From Alphaproteobacteria bacterium (lineage in GTDB: Bacteria; Pseudomonadota; Alphaproteobacteria; Micropepsales; Micropepsaceae): a stretch of 58,970 bases of DNA. The stretch covers positions 131 through 59,100 of the forward strand of contig PLJH01000111.1 of NCBI GenBank assembly GCA_003139615.1, written 5' to 3'. The notes under the pieces are model-generated. The model was given only the letters and a program-made list of their open reading frames with translations, was not told the DNA's origin and did not search any database. Made by a program: the position numbers and the translations under genes. Position 1 is the first letter of the stretch. Every line of letters starts with the position of its first letter. Shown here piece after piece: positions 33,915-43,186 of the stretch.

Positions 33915-35813
33915 ATGACCGATTGCTCTTTGCCGCGCACGAAAATGTTCGTCCGTTCGGTGCTTACGGCCATGGCGCTTGTTGCGGCATGCTCGGCAAG
34001 CGCGTTGGCCGTCAACGTGACGACCTACCACTATGACAATCTCCGGACGGGCTGGAACCCCAACGAAACGATACTCACGCCGTCCAGCGTCGCGAACGGG
34101 AGTTTCGGCGTCCTGGCCACCGCGATTGCCACCGGAAACATCGGCGCCCAGCCGCTCATCGTTCAAAACGTCAACATCGGGAGCAAGGGTATTCACGACG
34201 TCGTCTATGTGGTCACCAACGCGGACACTGTGGACGCCTTCGATGCCAATACCGGCGCAAGCCTTCTGTCGGTCAATCTCGGGACGCCGCCTCCCCGGGA
34301 TACGTTTCCCAATCCGCTTCAAGTGGGCATTTCGTCGACTCCCGTGATCGATATCGCGCAAAACGCGATTTTCCTCGTCACCTGCACATTCGAGAACAAT
34401 TCGCCCGTATATCGGCTGCACAAGCTCGACCTCGGCACGCTGACCGATCAGATACCGTCGGCGGTCATCACTGCCAAGACCGTGCTGGTCAACGGCAAGA
34501 AAGTTGACTTCCAGACCTATGCGGAAAGGCAACATCCCGCCTTGCTGGAAGCCAACGGGAACATCTACGTCGCGTTCAGCAGCTTCGCCGACCTGGCGCA
34601 AACGGTCTCGCGCGGCTGGCTGTTGGGCTGGAAGGCGACCACGCTGGCCCCGCTCTATGCGAACTCTGTCATGAACAGCCGTTCGGCGTTAAATGGTAAG
34701 TGCAACAAATACCAATCGGGAGGACCGTGTTTCCTGTCGTCGATCTGGATGTCCCAGGCCGGCGTTGCGGCGGATACGTCGGGAAATCTGTTTTTGGTGA
34801 CCGGAAATTCCGAACCCGGAACATACGGCCCGCCCGCCAATGTTCAGGAAAGCGCGATCAAGTTGACGGGAGATCTCACAAAGCTCAAAGACATTTTCAC
34901 GCCGCATGAGGTCAACAGACTGGATGATTTGGATTGGGATTTCGGCGCGGGCGGCATTACGCTTCTGCCGACGCAGCCCGGCAAGATTCCGAATCTCGCG
35001 GTCGCCGCCGGTAAAAGCGGGAAGATGTATCTTATCAATCGCAACGACATGGGCGGTCACACCCTCAAAGCGCCGGACAATGTCGTGGATCAGGTCGATA
35101 TCGGCGGCTGCTGGTGCGCAGAATCCTATTTCACTGGCTCCAACGGCGTGGGCCGCGTGGTTTCCAGCGGCGGCACCACCCTGAAGGTCTGGCGGGTGCA
35201 GACCTCGCCGACGGTGGCTTTGCTCCATGACAGCGAATCGGCTCAGCTTGTCTCCGGCCAGGACAGCGGCTTCTTCACAAGCGTTTCCTCCAACGGAACC
35301 ACGAAGCAGGCGCCCATCATATGGGCCGCGACGCGACCGACGACGACGCAAGGAAACATCACGCTCTATGCGCTCAATGGCAACGACAGTTCGACGATCT
35401 GGTCGTCGGTCGCGGGCACATGGCCGAATGTCGGCGAGAACGCCAACGTCATGCCTGTCGTGGCAAACGGGAAGGTTTATGTGTGGGGCGGTCCCGATCT
35501 GGCGATCCTCGGTCTCGGCGCCGCGCCGGGGGCTACGGTGAAGCGAACCGCCGGCGCGGTCCAGCGGACATCCGGTCATGAAATCTACGGCACGGTCCAG
35601 GCGCTCGATGGAAACATGATCACCCTCAAGACGCGGACGGGCAAGATCGTGATGGTCGACAATTCCCCTGCGCAGGCCGCAGACCGCACGATCGAACTCT
35701 TCGTCGGTCGCTCCCTCGTCATCGACGGCGACTACGACGGCGCCGGAATCATGCACGCCAAGCTGACCCAGCGGGCCAAGACTTCGCCGCTGCTCTGGTA
35801 CGACGACAAGTAG
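33915..35813 (+). CDS. Secreted PQQ-like beta-propeller protein
   Basis: 632-aa exported protein. The signal peptide lies within the first ~35 residues (FVRSVLTAMALVAACSASALA). The body is a beta-propeller of the PQQ/pyrrolo-quinoline type (YHYDNLRTGWNPNE near the start, VYVVTNADTVDAFDANTGAS, GNLFLVTGNSEPGTYGP, AAGKSGKMYLINRNDMGG). A short C-terminal beta domain (~555-630, GTVQALDGNMITLKTRTGK) resembles DUF5666/OB-like modules. No enzyme active site is clear. The frame extends back to 33828, but ATG 33915 gives a proper signal peptide and has GGGAG upstream. It is convergent with the multicopper oxidase gene. Confidence 0.8.
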   Translation: MTDCSLPRTKMFVRSVLTAMALVAACSASALAVNVTTYHYDNLRTGWNPNETILTPSSVANGSFGVLATAIATGNIGAQPLIVQNVNIGSKGIHDVVYVVTNADTVDAFDANTGASLLSVNLGTPPPRDTFPNPLQVGISSTPVIDIAQNAIFLVTCTFENNSPVYRLHKLDLGTLTDQIPSAVITAKTVLVNGKKVDFQTYAERQHPALLEANGNIYVAFSSFADLAQTVSRGWLLGWKATTLAPLYANSVMNSRSALNGKCNKYQSGGPCFLSSIWMSQAGVAADTSGNLFLVTGNSEPGTYGPPANVQESAIKLTGDLTKLKDIFTPHEVNRLDDLDWDFGAGGITLLPTQPGKIPNLAVAAGKSGKMYLINRNDMGGHTLKAPDNVVDQVDIGGCWCAESYFTGSNGVGRVVSSGGTTLKVWRVQTSPTVALLHDSESAQLVSGQDSGFFTSVSSNGTTKQAPIIWAATRPTTTQGNITLYALNGNDSSTIWSSVAGTWPNVGENANVMPVVANGKVYVWGGPDLAILGLGAAPGATVKRTAGAVQRTSGHEIYGTVQALDGNMITLKTRTGKIVMVDNSPAQAADRTIELFVGRSLVIDGDYDGAGIMHAKLTQRAKTSPLLWYDDK

Positions 35814-35854
35814 ATCGGGGACCTGTTTCCTCCGGAGGCGCCCGCCTGCCCGCA

Positions 35855-37534
35855 TCAGGCATGATGGGCGGGCGCGCTCCTGCTTTCGGCATGATTCGGC
35901 TTCGGCAGCACGCGAATGATCGCCATCATGCCCGCGTCTTCATGGCCGAGAATATGGCAGTGATAGACGAAATCGCCGGTCACCGGGCCGCGAAAATCCA
36001 TGCGCACCTTGATGTTCGGATAAGGCCCCGTGCCCGACCAATACGTGACCGGATATGTGTCGTAGAATTGGCGCTGGGCTGCTTGTACCGGCACACCGTT
36101 CACTTCCAGAAGCAGGAAATGGATCTGATGGATGTGAAACACATGCATTTCGGTTGCGCGGTTCTCGATGGTCCAGTCCTCGACCGCGCCCTGTTGCGTC
36201 GTGATGGCAGGCGGGTTGGCGGCGTCGAACGCCGTCGGTTTGGCGCCGGCAACGGTTATAAAAAGTTTCGTCCCAGCTTTGTTTTCCGAGAAATAAATCC
36301 GGCGCCTCGCGGTCGGCACCGCGTCGGCCAAGCCCTCAAAGCGTTGAGCATTGGCGCCGCCGTGGGGCATCGGCGTTCGCGGTAACGCCGCGGGCTTGTC
36401 GCTAGCCCGAATGATCGCAAGAGGCCGCGTCGGATCGTTGTCTCCCAACGGTCCGGTGTCGATGGCGCGCGTTTGCAGGACGGCATTGACCGCGTGCGAC
36501 TGTGGTCCCGTCACAATGAATTCCGCGCGAGACGCGGGCGGCAGAAAGATATCCGTCTGTGTCTCGATCGTGCCCTGGCGCCTTCCATCCTGCGAATTGA
36601 TGGGAACACCGTCGAGGGCGACCAACTGAAGCGGTTGTGCCGTGCCGTCATAGAGCAATTGGAGATCCATTATCGTGTCGGCCGATGCGTTCGTAACCCG
36701 CCAGAATTCCTGTGCGCCCGCCTGCATTTCGATAATCGACGGCTTGTAGTTCGGATAAAGTATCGGCACGTAATTCAAGGAGACGTCCCAGGCGGGGCGC
36801 GCGGCGTCATTGGGCTTGCGATGCGTGATGAGTTGATCGCGGATCAAGAGAAAACGTTCGGGCAACCCTCCGACTGCCGGCTGCACATTCGAGATTCCCT
36901 CGACTTCGATCGCGCCGGAAGCGCCGCCCTGCACGGCGCCTTCCGCCAATCCATGGATATGCGGATGATACCAGTAAAGGCCGGGCGGCTCGTCGGCCGG
37001 GATTTTCACGTTGTAAACGAAGGTCTTTCCCGAATTGACCATCGTGTGAACGACTTCGTCGGAGTGGCATCGCGGCGACGTGTTGGTGCCGTGGAAATGC
37101 AGGTTCACCGACGTGATGGTCATTATCGCCGAGCCGCAATGCGTCGACGCTTCGGAGATAATCTCCGACGGTGCGGATCCCGGAGGCGCGGGAACCATAT
37201 TGGTGAGCGTCAGCTTGATCGTGTCGCCGGGATTGACGTGAAGCGTTGGCGACTGTTGCCCGCCGGGGGTCACGAAGCAGAACAATGTGTGGCCCGCCTC
37301 ATCCACGGTCGTGTAGTAGTCGAATGCGACGGTTAGGACGCCACTGGCGCTGTAGAGATCGGGAGGTGGGACAACGATGCTGCCGACGGCAGGGCGCGGA
37401 CAGGGATCGGTCGACGCGGATGCTTCCGTGGCAAGGAACGCCGCGGCCACCAATACAAAGAAAAAGCGAATCCACCGTCCTGCACGTTCGCCGAAATTGG
37501 CGGATTGGCAGAATTTCTCGCGCAATCTAATCAT
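35855..37534 (-). CDS. Secreted multicopper oxidase
   Basis: 559-aa three-domain laccase-like oxidase. All copper motifs are visible: HFHG (first type 3 pair), WYHPHIHG (second), HVFHIHQIHF near the C-terminus and YHCHILGHEDAGMM holding the Cys-His bridge and type 1 ligands. The signal segment is RWIRFFFVLVAAAFLATEASA. Such enzymes oxidise metals or phenolics, or protect against copper; no Met-rich insert is seen. ATG 37534 is preferred to 37576 because the upstream residues are not signal-like. It is divergent from the first TonB receptor gene, sharing a 200-bp regulatory region. Confidence 0.93.
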   Translation of the reverse strand: MIRLREKFCQSANFGERAGRWIRFFFVLVAAAFLATEASASTDPCPRPAVGSIVVPPPDLYSASGVLTVAFDYYTTVDEAGHTLFCFVTPGGQQSPTLHVNPGDTIKLTLTNMVPAPPGSAPSEIISEASTHCGSAIMTITSVNLHFHGTNTSPRCHSDEVVHTMVNSGKTFVYNVKIPADEPPGLYWYHPHIHGLAEGAVQGGASGAIEVEGISNVQPAVGGLPERFLLIRDQLITHRKPNDAARPAWDVSLNYVPILYPNYKPSIIEMQAGAQEFWRVTNASADTIMDLQLLYDGTAQPLQLVALDGVPINSQDGRRQGTIETQTDIFLPPASRAEFIVTGPQSHAVNAVLQTRAIDTGPLGDNDPTRPLAIIRASDKPAALPRTPMPHGGANAQRFEGLADAVPTARRRIYFSENKAGTKLFITVAGAKPTAFDAANPPAITTQQGAVEDWTIENRATEMHVFHIHQIHFLLLEVNGVPVQAAQRQFYDTYPVTYWSGTGPYPNIKVRMDFRGPVTGDFVYHCHILGHEDAGMMAIIRVLPKPNHAESRSAPAHHA

Positions 37535-37632
37535 CTCTCGTCGCCCCCAGCGTCGCTCCCGACCGGAACAATCCATGGCTTAGGCCAGGAAATCCGGTCG
37601 GATAGGGGGGAGCTTAATAGGATTGATAATCA

Positions 37633-37646
37633 GTTGCAATTGCGAC
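37633..37646. promoter_or_regulatory. Near-palindromic operator candidate between oxidase and receptor genes
   Basis: GTTGCAATTGCGAC is a 14-bp dyad with one mismatched pair, inside a wider imperfect dyad GATA...TATC (37625-37650). It lies between the two divergent starts, so one regulator could control both. The core resembles metal-regulator boxes, but the identity is not established. Confidence 0.35.
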
Positions 37647-37733
37647 TATCGTAATGTTGCTCGGGATTGACGACCAGGGGATTCCATTTGTCGCCGCCGG
37701 TAGGCGCGCGATCAGGGGCAAGGGGTATTGCGC

Positions 37734-39995
37734 GTGAATCATCGAACGATCGGCATGCTGATTGCCGCTCTGGGGATTTCGGCCGGCTCAACGTCCGTCC
37801 AGGCGGACAGTGCGAACCTGGAGACAGTGATCGTCATCGGTACAGCGCCGGCAGACGTTCAAACCGTCAGCCCAACAGACATCTCTGCGTCGCATGCGGA
37901 TACCGCGACCGCGCTTCTCAACGAGTTTGTACCTTCGGTGTTTCTCTCCGATACCGAGTCCAATCCGTTCCAGGAAGACTTGTACTATCGCGGTTTCGAC
38001 GCGTCTCCCGTGCTTGGAACGCCGCAGGGCCTTGCGATCTATCAGGGCGGTACCCGCATCAATCAGCATTTCGGCGACACCGTGTTGTGGGATCTCGTGC
38101 CGTCTTTCGCCATTCGCAGCATCGATGTCGTGCCGGGTTCGGATCCCGTTTTCGGACTGAACGCGTTGGGCGGCGCCATCGTGCTCAACATGAAAACCGG
38201 ATTCGATGCGCCGCAGGGCGAGCAGGTCGACGTCGCGGGCGGCTCCTTCGGCCGCGCACGGATCATTTTCGAATCCGCCCATACCGATGGCAATCAGGCA
38301 GTTTATCTGGGCGCCACTGCGATCGACGATTCCGGCTGGCGCTGGTTTTCGGGATCGCAGCTTTATCAGGCTTATGGCGACTATGCCGTGCGCTCGGCAC
38401 GCGGCAGCGCGGGTATCAGCGTCACCCTGGTGACGGACGACCTGAACGAGAACGCCGCGGTGCCCGTGCAGGATTTCACCAAGGCTTCCTTCGCCGCACC
38501 CGATACGGCAGATGACAAGGATTTTCTTCTGCAGGGCCGCGGCGAATATGATTTCTCCTCGCAATCGATATTGCGCGGGTCACTCTATGCACGCGCCACG
38601 CATATCGCAACCCAGAACGGCGGCGCGTCGGGCTTCGCGCCCTGCGCGTCGCAACCGGCCATTCTGTGCGACGACAACGGCAACCCGCTCGTGACAAGCG
38701 CCGGCGCATCCGTCTCCGCAAGCGTCAGCGGCGGCGGCGCGGGCGACGATCCCATCGAGACGATTGCGACAACCGCGCTGGGCGGTTCGCTGGAGATGGA
38801 TCTCACCGGCACGCTGTTCGGCCACAACAACAGTCTCGTCGTGGGAGATTCGTTCGACTGGGCCTATACGGGATTTGCCTCCAACAACATCCTCTCGAAC
38901 CTGACGTTTCAGTCCGGCGGCGTGACGGCTGTGCCGATCGGCATTTATCTCGGCACCCCGGAATTCCAGGTCGAACTCGGATCGACGAATGTCGATGAAG
39001 GGCTTTACTTTCAGGACTCCTTCGCGCTCACACCTGCGCTGTCGCTCGAACTTTCGGGACGCTACCATTACGACGAGGTCGATCTCGAAGACCGGTTGGG
39101 CACCGCGCTGACCGGAGATCACGACTATGAAGGGGTCAATCCGGCTGTTGAACTCGCCTGGCAAGTTGCCGACGACTTGAGCGCCTATATCGATCTCGAG
39201 CAATCGAGCCGCACACCGACAGCGGCGGAACTCAGTTGCGCCAATCCGCTGCAGCCTTGCGTGTTTCCGCTGAGTTTCCTGTCCGACCCCGGCCTGCGCC
39301 AGGTGGTGGCCCAGACTGCGGAGACCGGCGCCAAAGGCAAACTCGCCCTGGGCGACGTCGCGATCGATTGGTCCGCGGACGTTTACGCGACTCGCAACCA
39401 GAACGACATTATTTTCGAGAGTTCCGGTCCCACCATTGCGTCGGGCTTTTTCGCCAATGCCGGAACGACACAGCGTATCGGTAGCGACATTACCGTCGAT
39501 GCCAGATGGCAGGATTTCGATTTGCGCGCGAACTACGCTTTCGTCGACGCAACATTCGAGTCGCCGTTCACCGATCCGAGCGAGGACAATCCGGCCGCGG
39601 ACTTCGACGGAAACATCTATGTGACGCCCGGCGATCGTATTCCCGCGATCCCGCGCTCGACGGCGAAATTCAATCTCGGCTATCAGGCGACGCCGCTCCT
39701 GCACCTGGCCGTCAACGCGACCCTCGAATCGTCGCAATATCTGCGCGGCGACGAAGCAAACCAGCAGGCGCCCCTGCCCGGCTATGTCGTGTTCGGCGCC
39801 GAAGCGGATTACCAGCTGACGCAATCCCTGAACCTGTATGTCGAAGGCGAAAACATCCTCGACCACCGGTATTCGACCTTCGGGCTGTATGGCGATCCCA
39901 CCGGAAACGGCGCATTCCCGCAGTTCACCAATCCCCGTTTCATCGTGCCCGCGCAGCCTTTCGGCGTGTGGGTGGGCGTGCGCGCCAAAATTTGA
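37734..39995 (+). CDS. TonB-dependent receptor
   Basis: 753-aa outer-membrane receptor. A signal peptide (IGMLIAALGISAGSTSVQA) is followed by a TonB-box-like segment (LETVIVIG). The plug domain comes next (NPFQEDLYYRGFDASPVLG, GLAIYQGGTRIN, DVVPGSDPVFGLNALGGAI), then a ~600-residue beta-barrel ending in the usual aromatic-poor strand WVGVRAKI. It imports an unidentified chelate or polymer using TonB energy. The start is probably GTG 37734 with AAGGGG upstream, rather than TTG 37728. The divergent copper oxidase suggests a metal or siderophore role. Confidence 0.92.
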   Translation: MNHRTIGMLIAALGISAGSTSVQADSANLETVIVIGTAPADVQTVSPTDISASHADTATALLNEFVPSVFLSDTESNPFQEDLYYRGFDASPVLGTPQGLAIYQGGTRINQHFGDTVLWDLVPSFAIRSIDVVPGSDPVFGLNALGGAIVLNMKTGFDAPQGEQVDVAGGSFGRARIIFESAHTDGNQAVYLGATAIDDSGWRWFSGSQLYQAYGDYAVRSARGSAGISVTLVTDDLNENAAVPVQDFTKASFAAPDTADDKDFLLQGRGEYDFSSQSILRGSLYARATHIATQNGGASGFAPCASQPAILCDDNGNPLVTSAGASVSASVSGGGAGDDPIETIATTALGGSLEMDLTGTLFGHNNSLVVGDSFDWAYTGFASNNILSNLTFQSGGVTAVPIGIYLGTPEFQVELGSTNVDEGLYFQDSFALTPALSLELSGRYHYDEVDLEDRLGTALTGDHDYEGVNPAVELAWQVADDLSAYIDLEQSSRTPTAAELSCANPLQPCVFPLSFLSDPGLRQVVAQTAETGAKGKLALGDVAIDWSADVYATRNQNDIIFESSGPTIASGFFANAGTTQRIGSDITVDARWQDFDLRANYAFVDATFESPFTDPSEDNPAADFDGNIYVTPGDRIPAIPRSTAKFNLGYQATPLLHLAVNATLESSQYLRGDEANQQAPLPGYVVFGAEADYQLTQSLNLYVEGENILDHRYSTFGLYGDPTGNGAFPQFTNPRFIVPAQPFGVWVGVRAKI

Positions 39996-40028
39996 CTGTT
40001 GGCCATTTTTCCTTTGCCGCGGATTCCA

Positions 40029-42785
40029 TCACGGTAATGCCCCCAGGCGCGGAACCGGTCTTGAAGACGATGCCCTCGCGTCGTCCCACAGAATCCTGTT
40101 CAGCGTCGTGGCATCGGCCGCATCGGGGCGGGTGAAATCCAGCTTCGCCGATTTTTGGGCACCTGGCGCCTTCTGAACATTCGTCTCGTAAAGAAGCCCG
40201 TCCTTCAGATTGGAATCATCGACCTGATAGGGCGGTTGCGTTCCGGGGCCGGCAAACAGCGGCGCGATCAGCGGCGCATGCGTGTCGAACAGATCGATCG
40301 GCGGAAGCCCGATCAGATCCTCCATTGTATGGATCATGCCGACGGTCGTGTAGAAGTGATGGTCGACGAAAGGCTTCTGACCCCTGGGAGAATATTTGCT
40401 GATCACCAGCGCGATGGAGCGATGCGCATCCACATGGTCCGCGCCGTTCTGCGCATCGTCTTCCACCACGAAGATTGCCGTGTCGTCCCAATAAGGGCTG
40501 TGCGACACCGCATCGACGACGCGTCCGAGCGCAAGATCGTTGTCGGCGACGGACGCGCGCGGCGTCGGCTTGCCGACGCGCGTTCCTCCCGTGTGATCGT
40601 CGGGCAGATAGAGCAGGACAAACTGCGGCAACCCCTGCGCCGTGCCGCGCGCAGACACAAACCCGTCGAACTCGCGAAGAAATTCGTCCGCGCGCAGCTG
40701 ATCGGGATAATCCACTTCGAAGTCCGGATAGAGCGGATCGAGGTGATCGCGCTGCGCGGCTTTCATGGGACGGACGGTCTCGAAACGCGGCACCGCCCAC
40801 GGCCACGGGCTCGCCCCGCCCTGAGGATTGCCGACGCCCGGCGGCAACGTCCCGCCTTGCGCGATCTCCGCGGCCGGACACGCATCCGCAACCTGCGACG
40901 GTGTTCCCTCCCGGGGCGTGACGACTTTTTCGTCCTTGCACCAGATGGTCTCGGCCATCTCTCCATAAATGCGATAGCTGAAATGGTGCCTGGCAAGGTT
41001 GTCCCAGAGAAAGCCTGTGCCCGGATCGTCCATTGCGGGGAGTTCCTGCTCGAGCGCGTTTCCGAAATCCTCCGGGCGTTCGCTTCCCCGATAGAGGATG
41101 GGCCAGATTTTCTCGATGTAATCGGAACTGGCCGCGCCGTCGGACCAGAGATGGCCGTTGGCAGACACTTCTCCGCTATCATAAAAATTGTCGAGAACGC
41201 CGAACTGCAATGCGAGCTTGTGCGCATTTGGCGTTATCGCGGCGCCATACATGGTCAGCGACGGATCGCCGTCGCCGGCGGGGAGATCGCCCAGAATCTG
41301 ATCGTAGGTGCGATTTTCCCGCAGCACATAGATCACGTGGCGAATGGGGTTCGCGCCGGACGCAAACACGATTTTTCCCGGGTCGACATGCAGGAGATTG
41401 TCCTCCTCGACCTGCCGCGTGAAGCTGCGAAGGTTCTTCCCGATGACGCGCAAGCTCAATCGCTGAAGCGAGCCGCCAATCAATGTGGGAATATAGGGGT
41501 GCGGAACGGGATGCAGGCTGGACTGCAGGGTCGCCTTCATATTGTTCGGGCCGGCGCCTTCGCCCTTGGCGGTCGCGATGAGCAAATCATTTCCCGCAAC
41601 GGCAATGGCGCTGGGGTACCACTCGGTGGGGATGAAGCCGAGCGGCCGGATCGCGCCGCCGGACGACTTGCCGACATGGGCAACGTCGAACACCGCAACG
41701 GCATTGAGCGACGCGCTCGTTGCATAGAGATGCGATCCGTCGTGCGAGAGCGCGATGGTGATGGGAACGGCGCCGACGGCATCGTTCTTGTTCAACGCCA
41801 CAACATAGGTGCGGACGGTGAGACCCGTTTTGAGATTCACGGCCGCAATGCCGTCGGATTCGGCCGTCGCCGCATTCGACAATGCGACGTAGAGGATATC
41901 TTCTCTGGGATTGAGCACCATGCTTGTGGGATGAACCCCTGGATCTGCCGAATCGGCTGAGCGCCGAAACTCGATTCGGCGAGCAACCTTGCCCGTCGCC
42001 AGATCCAGTTCGACTACCGCAGAATTATTCCACAGGCTGACCCACGCTTTGGTTCCGGCTTTGTTGGCGATTGCCGAATAGGGGTACGCGGCCGGAACGT
42101 ATTTACTCTCAGTGCTCAGGTCGAACGCGTTTAAGATCCGCCCCGAGGCGACATCGAGCAGCACGGCATTGTCCGAAAGATTGTTCGCGACGAGCAGCCG
42201 GTCGCCGGCTTGGGTGGCGATGACGGCGAATCCGGCGGGATAAGCCGGCGCGGTTCCGGCCGCAATATTGTCGGCCTTGTAGGCGAGTTGCTTGGATTGC
42301 GCGAGCTGCTGCGCCGGAATTGCGATGAAGCGTTCGGGTGTGACTTGTCCGTGCACGAATTTGTAAATAGCGATGCCGCTTTGGGAGACCGACGACAGCG
42401 ACGCATAGAGATACCCGCCGTCGCTCGAGACGGCGAGCCCGACGAAGTAGCTTTGCAGAGTCGATTTCTCGTCAGCGCGCAGGCGCGCGTCGGGAAAATC
42501 GGCCAGCCGGTTGCCGGCGAGGTCGAGCACGCCGATCGACTGCGCCAAGCCGCTCTGCAGCGTACCGTATCCCTGATTCAGCAGCGCGGCGTAGCGGCCG
42601 TCGGGCGAGATCGCGATTGCCGCGGGGTAGCTGTTTGTGCGGGCGACGAAGCCCGGGACGGGAAGCGTGATGGTTTTGCTCGTTGGCAAGTCCACCTTGC
42701 GCGAAAGAGTCTGCGCGAGCGTGCTCGCGCGCGACAGACAGAAAACGGCGAGTCCGGCGAAGAGAACAGCGAAAATCTTTTTCAT
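40029..42785 (-). CDS. Secreted beta-propeller/phosphoesterase fusion protein
   Basis: 918-aa exported protein with two parts. Residues ~45-430 are a YncE/YVTN-type beta-propeller (AIAISPDGRYAALLNQG, LAVSSDGGYLYASLSSV, IALSHDGSHLYATSASL). Residues ~480-870 are an alkaline-phosphatase-like phosphoesterase (HVIYVLRENRTYDQILGDL with metal-site Asn/Thr, DDTAIFVVEDDAQNGADHVD, ALVISKYSPRG). The signal peptide is MKKIFAVLFAGLAVFCLSRA. The family is common in soil bacteria with unknown substrate. AGGGGA precedes the ATG. The gene lies between two TonB receptor genes, so released products may be imported by them (inference). Confidence 0.9.
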   Translation of the reverse strand: MKKIFAVLFAGLAVFCLSRASTLAQTLSRKVDLPTSKTITLPVPGFVARTNSYPAAIAISPDGRYAALLNQGYGTLQSGLAQSIGVLDLAGNRLADFPDARLRADEKSTLQSYFVGLAVSSDGGYLYASLSSVSQSGIAIYKFVHGQVTPERFIAIPAQQLAQSKQLAYKADNIAAGTAPAYPAGFAVIATQAGDRLLVANNLSDNAVLLDVASGRILNAFDLSTESKYVPAAYPYSAIANKAGTKAWVSLWNNSAVVELDLATGKVARRIEFRRSADSADPGVHPTSMVLNPREDILYVALSNAATAESDGIAAVNLKTGLTVRTYVVALNKNDAVGAVPITIALSHDGSHLYATSASLNAVAVFDVAHVGKSSGGAIRPLGFIPTEWYPSAIAVAGNDLLIATAKGEGAGPNNMKATLQSSLHPVPHPYIPTLIGGSLQRLSLRVIGKNLRSFTRQVEEDNLLHVDPGKIVFASGANPIRHVIYVLRENRTYDQILGDLPAGDGDPSLTMYGAAITPNAHKLALQFGVLDNFYDSGEVSANGHLWSDGAASSDYIEKIWPILYRGSERPEDFGNALEQELPAMDDPGTGFLWDNLARHHFSYRIYGEMAETIWCKDEKVVTPREGTPSQVADACPAAEIAQGGTLPPGVGNPQGGASPWPWAVPRFETVRPMKAAQRDHLDPLYPDFEVDYPDQLRADEFLREFDGFVSARGTAQGLPQFVLLYLPDDHTGGTRVGKPTPRASVADNDLALGRVVDAVSHSPYWDDTAIFVVEDDAQNGADHVDAHRSIALVISKYSPRGQKPFVDHHFYTTVGMIHTMEDLIGLPPIDLFDTHAPLIAPLFAGPGTQPPYQVDDSNLKDGLLYETNVQKAPGAQKSAKLDFTRPDAADATTLNRILWDDARASSSRPVPRLGALP

Positions 42786-43186
42786 GAATGAGTCCCCTGC
42801 TTCAGCATTCCCGTGCCGTTGAAATCGGCGTTTGCGTCCACGTCATTCGGATTCACCTCGATATTGGCGACCCGATATCTGTCGGCGAGAGTAGCAACTT
42901 TCCGCGACGGGACCTGCCGCCTTGTGATGGTGCGCGCCTGCAGAAACGAACATAGCCGCCACGTAGGAAACGCATTGGCACGGGAGCGCACACGCGAACC
43001 GGTCCAGGCGACAGGCGCCGGATGCGGGATCCGCTCACTTCCGAATGCGAGACCCAGTCCGTTGATCTGCTGCAACACCGCGCGGTTTGAGCGCACGCAT
43101 GGTGAGAAAAGTTGCTTGCCAACGTCTCGTAAATGCGAGTAATTCTCAATAGCAAGATAGTACTGCAGTTATAGAGCAGGCTAATT
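42786..43186. other. Divergent intergenic region before the second TonB receptor
   Basis: 400 bp between the phosphoesterase fusion and the receptor gene. A 104-codon minus-strand frame (42782-43096) ends with an ATGA overlap, but it is Arg-rich and not convincing. The right part carries the Fur-like box at 43133. No structured RNA is evident. Confidence 0.45.
43133..43153. promoter_or_regulatory. Fur-box-like sequence upstream of TonB receptor
   Basis: The 21 bases at 43133-43153 (TGCGAGTAATTCTCAATAGC core, with GAG-TAATT-CTC dyad) resemble bacterial Fur boxes. They lie 34 bp before the receptor start, where a repressor would block transcription. Iron control would fit a TonB-dependent receptor. 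The match is by eye only. Confidence 0.4.

Noticed and set aside
42782-43096. 104-codon minus-strand frame ending with an ATGA overlap before the propeller/phosphoesterase gene
   Set aside because: Arg-rich, no recognised domain, no ribosome binding site seen, and the overlap may be chance. The AGGGGA before the large gene serves as its own ribosome binding site.
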